Shown in pieces: positions 1 through 2,832 of a stretch of 5,576 nucleotides of DNA. Origin of the DNA: Flammeovirgaceae bacterium (lineage in GTDB: Bacteria; Bacteroidota; Bacteroidia; Cytophagales; Cyclobacteriaceae); contig QIDJ01000166.1 in NCBI GenBank assembly GCA_003228395.1, positions 1-5,576 on the forward strand. The letters run 5' to 3'. The translations under genes and the position numbers were made by a program. Under the pieces are notes generated by a model, which ran no database searches, was not told where the DNA came from, and saw only the letters and a program-made list of their open reading frames with translations. Every line of letters begins with the position of its first letter. The stretch's first letter is position 1.

Positions 1-146
1 AAGGAAGCTGCATGCGCATACCGTGTCAACACAAAGTCAGCTTTCTGCTTCTCTGCCAGCATATCCAGTACAAGAAATCCGATGTTGTGCCGCGTAAGTT
101 CGTATTCGGCTCCTGCATTCCCTAAACCGGCTATTAAAAATTTCAT
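1..146 (-). CDS. pth: Peptidyl-tRNA hydrolase, N-terminal part (cut by window edge)
   Basis: The first 48 codons of Pth are present; the rest lies beyond base 1. Pth cleaves the ester bond of peptidyl-tRNAs that fall off the ribosome, recycling tRNA in the cytoplasm. The translation starts [16 protein letters not shown] and continues with TRHNIGF, which is the N-terminal signature of the bacterial Pth family. Asn10 and His20 correspond to the family's conserved active-site Asn and catalytic His. The usual GNPG motif reads GNAG here; that position seems variable in Bacteroidota and is not a sign of damage. The ATG at 146-144 is chosen because the family begins within a few residues of the GLGN strand. 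The gene lies downstream of rplY on the same strand, but a terminator hairpin separates them, so it is probably transcribed separately. Identity is confident despite the truncation; the downstream active-site residues cannot be checked. Confidence 0.93.
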   Translation of the reverse strand, partial: MKFLIAGLGNAGAEYELTRHNIGFLVLDMLAEKQKADFVLTRYAHAAS

Positions 147-164
147 CAGGTTCTATAGCTAAAA

Positions 165-172
165 CAAATATC
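165..172 (-). promoter_or_regulatory. Possible -7 promoter element for pth
   Basis: On the minus strand this reads GATATTTG, seven of eight positions of the Bacteroidota -7 consensus TAnnTTTG, 18 bases before the pth start codon. I see no clear TTG at the expected -33 distance. The main argument is positional: a strong terminator lies just upstream, so pth needs a promoter in this ~50-base gap. Tentative. Confidence 0.3.
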
Positions 173-195
173 CTTCAATTCTGTAAAGGAAAATA

Positions 196-223
196 AAAAA
201 ATCCTGCCTGAGCAGGATTTTTT
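196..223 (-). terminator. Intrinsic terminator after rplY
   Basis: A perfect 12-bp inverted repeat (arms 196-207 and 212-223, loop CTGA) has a core of ATCCTGC/GCAGGAT flanked by A and T runs. On the minus strand the hairpin is followed by a T-rich tract, the form of a Rho-independent terminator. It begins 25 bases past the rplY stop codon. The flanking A and T runs make it structurally symmetric, so it could also stop plus-strand transcription, although no plus-strand gene is seen here. Confidence 0.9.
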
Positions 224-248
224 GTGATAAATAAACGCAAATGTGTAA

Positions 249-926
249 TTACGATTCTTCTGATCCACCTTCCTCAGGAGCAGCTTCCGGTTTTTCGCCT
301 TCTTCTGCAGCTTCTGCTTCAGCAGCTATTAGTTCTTCCTCTTCAAGGGCAGCAGCTTCTTCTTCGGCCAGAGCTGCTCTTAGTGCACGAGGCACTTCAA
401 CCACAGCTATGGAAGCCTGACCCGGATCCTGAATTTCAAAATCTTTTTCCATTACCTCAGCAACCTTCACTGATTTATGGAAGTCGAGTGATGAAATATC
501 AACTTCAATCATTTCAGGCATATTGCCGGGTAAAGCCTTTATAGTAATGGTTCTCCGTTTATGTACAAGTGTACCACCATTTACCACACCGGGTGATGTA
601 CCTGTCAGACTTACAGGTATATCCATTTTCACAGGTTTGGCATCAAACAACTGAAGAAAATCAGCGTGAAGTATGATTTCGCTAACCGGATGAAACTGAA
701 CGTCCTGTAATGTGCATTTGTACTCAGTGCCTTCTATGTCCATGTTTACAAAATATACATCGGGAGAGTAAACAATATTCCTGAACTGGATCATGGGTAC
801 ATAAAAATGTACCTGTTTATCCCCACCATAAAGTACACAAGGTACGTTTCCTTCATTTCTAAGCTTTTTCGACTCCGATTTGCCAAGATTTGCTCTTTTA
901 TACCCTATAATCTCAAGCGTTTTCAT
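249..926 (-). CDS. rplY: 50S ribosomal protein bL25, long Ctc type
   Basis: bL25 binds 5S rRNA in the central protuberance of the large ribosomal subunit. The 225-residue product has the two-domain architecture of the Ctc/TL5 form. An N-terminal 5S-rRNA-binding L25 domain spans about residues 3-92 (KLRNEGNVPCVLYGG; then LQDVQFHPVSE and HADFLQL). A C-terminal TL5/CTC beta domain spans about 98-182 (PVSLTGTSPGV, GGTL, IEVDIS). After residue 183 comes an acidic Ala/Glu-rich tail with 17 Glu in the last 38 residues, probably disordered. The ATG at 926-924 fits the family N-terminus; the leader is A/T-rich without a Shine-Dalgarno sequence, as usual in Bacteroidota. The gene starts 46 bases after prs and ends just before a strong terminator, so it is most likely the last gene of a prs-rplY unit. 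Identity is firm; the role of the tail is unknown. Confidence 0.96.
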   Translation of the reverse strand: MKTLEIIGYKRANLGKSESKKLRNEGNVPCVLYGGDKQVHFYVPMIQFRNIVYSPDVYFVNMDIEGTEYKCTLQDVQFHPVSEIILHADFLQLFDAKPVKMDIPVSLTGTSPGVVNGGTLVHKRRTITIKALPGNMPEMIEVDISSLDFHKSVKVAEVMEKDFEIQDPGQASIAVVEVPRALRAALAEEEAAALEEEELIAAEAEAAEEGEKPEAAPEEGGSEES

Positions 927-972
927 GTTTTGTTATAGTTAAATGTTAAATATTAATTGTTAAAAATTCTTA

Positions 973-1902
973 CTAAAATCCCAGAAAAAGGGAACTTATT
1001 GATTCGTTGTCATGGATTTTACGTATGGCTTTTGCAAAAAGCAGGGATACGGTTAAAACTTTGATTTTATCAGAAGATTGATTTAGCGGAATGGTGTCTG
1101 CAACAACGAGTTCTTCTAAAACAGAATTATCAATATTCTCGTTTGCTTTTCCTGATAAAACCGGATGTGTACAAATGGCCCTGACAGATGTTGCCCCTTT
1201 ATCCATCAGGAGTTTCGAGGCTTTGCAGATAGTGCCTCCGGTATCGATGAGGTCATCAACTAATATTACGTCCCGGCCTTCCACATTTCCTATTAGTTGC
1301 ATGGATGTCACCTGATTGGCTCTTTCGCGGTGTTTGTCACATACAACCATCTCTGCGCTGAAGAATTTTGCATATGCTCTTGCCCTTTTTACACCTCCTA
1401 CATCCGGGGATGCAAAAATTATATTGTTTAGATTCAACGATTTCAGGTAAGGAACAAATACGGCAGAGCCATCCATGTGGTCAACCGGAATATCAAAAAA
1501 TCCCTGGATCTGATCGGCATGCAGATCCATGGTCATAATCCGGTTGGCGCCGGCTGCTAAAAGCACATTAGCAATCAATTTGGCTGCAATGGCTACCCGG
1601 GGTTTATCTTTTCTGTCCTGCCGTGCATATCCGAAATAGGGAATGACCACAGTTACTGAATTTACACTCGCTCGTTTTGCTGCATCCACCATTAAAAGAA
1701 GTTCCAGAATATTTTCTGCAGGGGGCATGGTGGACTGGATAATGAACACATCTGACCCTCTTACAGATTCATTGTAGGAAGGAGATATTTCTCCGTCGCT
1801 GAACCTTTGTAATGACACCGACCCAAGTGGCTTTCCATAAGCCTGGGCGATTTTCTCAGCAAGGTATTCTGAATTGCTACCTGAAAATATTTTTACAGAC
1901 AT
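973..1902 (-). CDS. prs: Ribose-phosphate pyrophosphokinase (PRPP synthetase)
   Basis: The enzyme transfers pyrophosphate from ATP to ribose 5-phosphate, giving PRPP for purine, pyrimidine, NAD, histidine and tryptophan synthesis; it acts in the cytoplasm. The 309-residue length is that of class I bacterial enzymes. Visible motifs are RFSDGEI (33-39), the ATP-binding segment YFGYARQDRK (89-98), the PRPP synthetase signature DLHADQIQGFFD (126-137), the flexible catalytic loop starting KHRERAN (190-196), and the PRPP-binding loop VDDLIDTGGT (215-224). The C-terminus SISSLF matches the family end, so the gene is intact. The ATG at 1902-1900 gives the standard MSVKIFSGSN start. It lies 60 bases after the tRNA-Gln gene and 46 bases before rplY, suggesting one transcription unit. 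The leader carries an inverted repeat with a promoter-like element in its spacer. Confidence 0.98.
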   Translation of the reverse strand: MSVKIFSGSNSEYLAEKIAQAYGKPLGSVSLQRFSDGEISPSYNESVRGSDVFIIQSTMPPAENILELLLMVDAAKRASVNSVTVVIPYFGYARQDRKDKPRVAIAAKLIANVLLAAGANRIMTMDLHADQIQGFFDIPVDHMDGSAVFVPYLKSLNLNNIIFASPDVGGVKRARAYAKFFSAEMVVCDKHRERANQVTSMQLIGNVEGRDVILVDDLIDTGGTICKASKLLMDKGATSVRAICTHPVLSGKANENIDNSVLEELVVADTIPLNQSSDKIKVLTVSLLFAKAIRKIHDNESISSLFLGF

Positions 1903-1922
1903 TTGGCTGTGTTTAATAATGC

Positions 1923-1954
1923 TTAAATCCCCATAAAAAATAACCAGGATTTAA
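1923..1954 (-). repeat. Inverted repeat in the prs leader
   Basis: Perfect 8-bp arms TTAAATCC (1923-1930) and GGATTTAA (1947-1954) flank a 16-base A/T-rich spacer, between the 3' end of tRNA-Gln and the prs start codon. No T tract follows on the minus strand, so it does not look like an intrinsic terminator. It could be a protein-binding operator, an mRNA leader structure or a tRNA 3'-processing signal; the sequence alone does not decide. Confidence 0.5.
1935..1942 (-). promoter_or_regulatory. Possible -7 promoter element for prs
   Basis: The minus strand reads TATTTTTT, matching seven of eight positions of TAnnTTTG. It sits 33 bases before the prs start, inside the spacer of the inverted repeat. 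A TTG occurs 16 bases upstream, close to the tRNA 3' end, but that spacing is shorter than usual. In an A/T-rich leader such a match can easily be chance, and prs may simply be read from the tRNA promoter. Confidence 0.22.
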
Positions 1955-1962
1955 ACATCAAG

Positions 1963-2035
1963 TTGTCCCGCCAGGGCTCGAACCTGGACTCTTCTGAACC
2001 AAAATCAGACGTGTTGCCAGTTACACCACGGGACA
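1963..2035 (-). tRNA. tRNA-Gln (anticodon UUG)
   Basis: The minus strand folds into a complete 73-base cloverleaf. It has a 7-bp acceptor stem (TGTCCCG with CGGGACA), a 4-bp D stem (GTGT/ACAC) with an 8-base loop, and a 5-bp anticodon stem (TCTGA/TCAGA) with loop TTTTGGT. A 5-base variable region and a 5-bp T stem (CCAGG/CCTGG) with loop TTCGAGC complete it. The anticodon TTG lies at 2002-2000 and reads CAA glutamine codons. The U1-A72 first pair is typical of glutamine tRNAs. The discriminator is A at 1963 and CCA is not encoded, so it must be added by tRNA nucleotidyltransferase. A consensus promoter lies 27 bases upstream and prs starts 60 bases downstream. Confidence 0.97.
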
Positions 2036-2062
2036 TTGTGCTACCCCTTATTTTTGGGACAG

Positions 2063-2070
2063 CAAAGGTA
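2063..2070 (-). promoter_or_regulatory. Bacteroidota -7 promoter element before tRNA-Gln
   Basis: The minus strand reads TACCTTTG, a full match to the TAnnTTTG element used by the primary sigma factor of Bacteroidota. It ends 27 bases before the tRNA 5' end. A TTTTT run sits 12-16 bases upstream of the element, where a looser -33 TTG/TTTG would be expected a little further up; the match there is imperfect. This is probably the start of the tRNA-Gln transcript and perhaps of prs-rplY as well. Confidence 0.65.
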
Positions 2071-2148
2071 GAATTAATTTTAAAAACTATGAACTATCAG
2101 GAAGAAAAATATGAGTGGACAGACTGATGAAGCCCCGTTGCCGGCTGA

Positions 2149-2724
2149 TTAATTATTAATTTCCTCCTGAATTACAAATTCTTTATCCTTAAGAAAATCC
2201 TGTGCAAGAAACTGATATCTGTCAAGTATTGATCTTACTGCCACTTTCAATTGCCGTTCGTTGTCGAAATAGATATTCCCATAAACACCGGTTGCATACC
2301 CCTGCCAGATGGCTCTTTCCTGTTTTAGGTCATAAAACTGTATGAGTAACGTGCCTTTCCGAAGGTCATAGTTTCGGGCATCATATTCTTCATCTATGCG
2401 CTGTGATTTTACCCATTTTTCGATTTCAGGCTGGTCATATCCCCGGAAGTTCAGACTGTCAAAATATATTTTGTAAGAAACAAGCAAACTGGGCTTACTG
2501 GTCTTTTGCCTGTACCCCTGCAGTTCCATTCTTTTTTTTATGGCCTGTTTGATTACCGCATTCGACATGGTTTCATCATTTCCCTGATTCTCCATAAAAG
2601 TAAATGTCTTGTATTTCTTGAACTTGCCGTGGTAACTGTAATCGTATTCGACCGGATATTCCCGGTAGCTATAACAACCGGAAATTATAAATAACAAGAA
2701 AAAAATAAAGTAAAGACCTCTCAT
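2149..2724 (-). CDS. DUF4136-like outer-envelope lipoprotein
   Basis: The 191-residue product begins with a lipoprotein signal peptide: a short hydrophobic stretch (about residues 4-15) then the lipobox ISGC with lipidation Cys17. The mature protein should be anchored to a membrane facing the periplasm or outside. The body fits the DUF4136 family: a KYKTFTF strand near 37-43, a helix with an LQGY motif (68-71), a LLVSYKI strand (80-86), and the diagnostic GTLLIQFYDLK...AIWQGYA hairpin (124-143), where a small soluble-like domain has a conserved Trp. The function of this family is not established. The stretch right after Cys17 is rich in Tyr (seven between 18 and 38). The ATG at 2724-2722 is chosen because it gives the short signal peptide. 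The gene is 108 bases downstream of the surface-protein gene, with no strong terminator between them, and 113 bases before the tRNA, so it may have its own promoter. Confidence 0.85.
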   Translation of the reverse strand: MRGLYFIFFLLFIISGCYSYREYPVEYDYSYHGKFKKYKTFTFMENQGNDETMSNAVIKQAIKKRMELQGYRQKTSKPSLLVSYKIYFDSLNFRGYDQPEIEKWVKSQRIDEEYDARNYDLRKGTLLIQFYDLKQERAIWQGYATGVYGNIYFDNERQLKVAVRSILDRYQFLAQDFLKDKEFVIQEEINN

Positions 2725-2744
2725 AAGCCAGGTTTTTTAGTATG

Positions 2745-2752
2745 CAAATCAA
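2745..2752 (-). promoter_or_regulatory. Possible -7 promoter element for the lipoprotein gene
   Basis: The minus strand reads TTGATTTG, seven of eight positions of TAnnTTTG, 20 bases before the lipoprotein start codon. The only nearby TTG upstream is 14 bases away, too close for a standard -33 element. The region is very A/T-rich, so a chance match is quite possible. Confidence 0.25.
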
Positions 2753-2793
2753 TAAATTTTTAACATCAAGAATTAAATCGGGTTTCAAGATAA

Positions 2794-2817
2794 CAAATTT
2801 TTGATTTATAAAATTTG
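2794..2817. repeat. A/T-rich inverted repeat after the surface-protein gene
   Basis: Perfect 8-bp arms CAAATTTT (2794-2801) and AAAATTTG (2810-2817) enclose an 8-base spacer, starting 15 bases past the stop codon of the surface-protein gene. The position suits a 3' mRNA end, but the stem has only one G-C pair and no T tract follows on the minus strand. It could equally be an operator for the lipoprotein gene or a chance palindrome. Confidence 0.35.
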
Positions 2818-2832
2818 CGAATGTTAAAAAAT

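Noticed and set aside
224..544. Plus-strand open frame with a Leu/Gln-rich product opposite the rplY tail
   Set aside because: It is the complement of the GAA/GCA-rich acidic tail and C-terminal domain of bL25; the Leu/Gln composition is what the antisense of Glu/Ala codons gives, and bL25 is a clear family match.
1091..1315. Plus-strand open frame inside prs
   Set aside because: It lies entirely opposite conserved PRPP synthetase codons, has no recognisable domain and no promoter-like sequence.
2030..2061. GGGACA occurring both at the tRNA acceptor end (2030-2035) and at 2056-2061
   Set aside because: A six-base repeat could be chance; the cloverleaf uses the copy with a complete matching acceptor arm, and nothing suggests an attachment site or a second tRNA.
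2131..2146. Possible terminator hairpin after the lipoprotein gene (AGCC...GGCT)
   Set aside because: Only four base pairs can form and no T tract follows on the minus strand, so it is too weak to call.
2506..2694. Plus-strand open frame opposite the lipoprotein gene
   Set aside because: Opposite a good lipoprotein signal peptide and DUF4136-like body; no family resemblance and no upstream signals.
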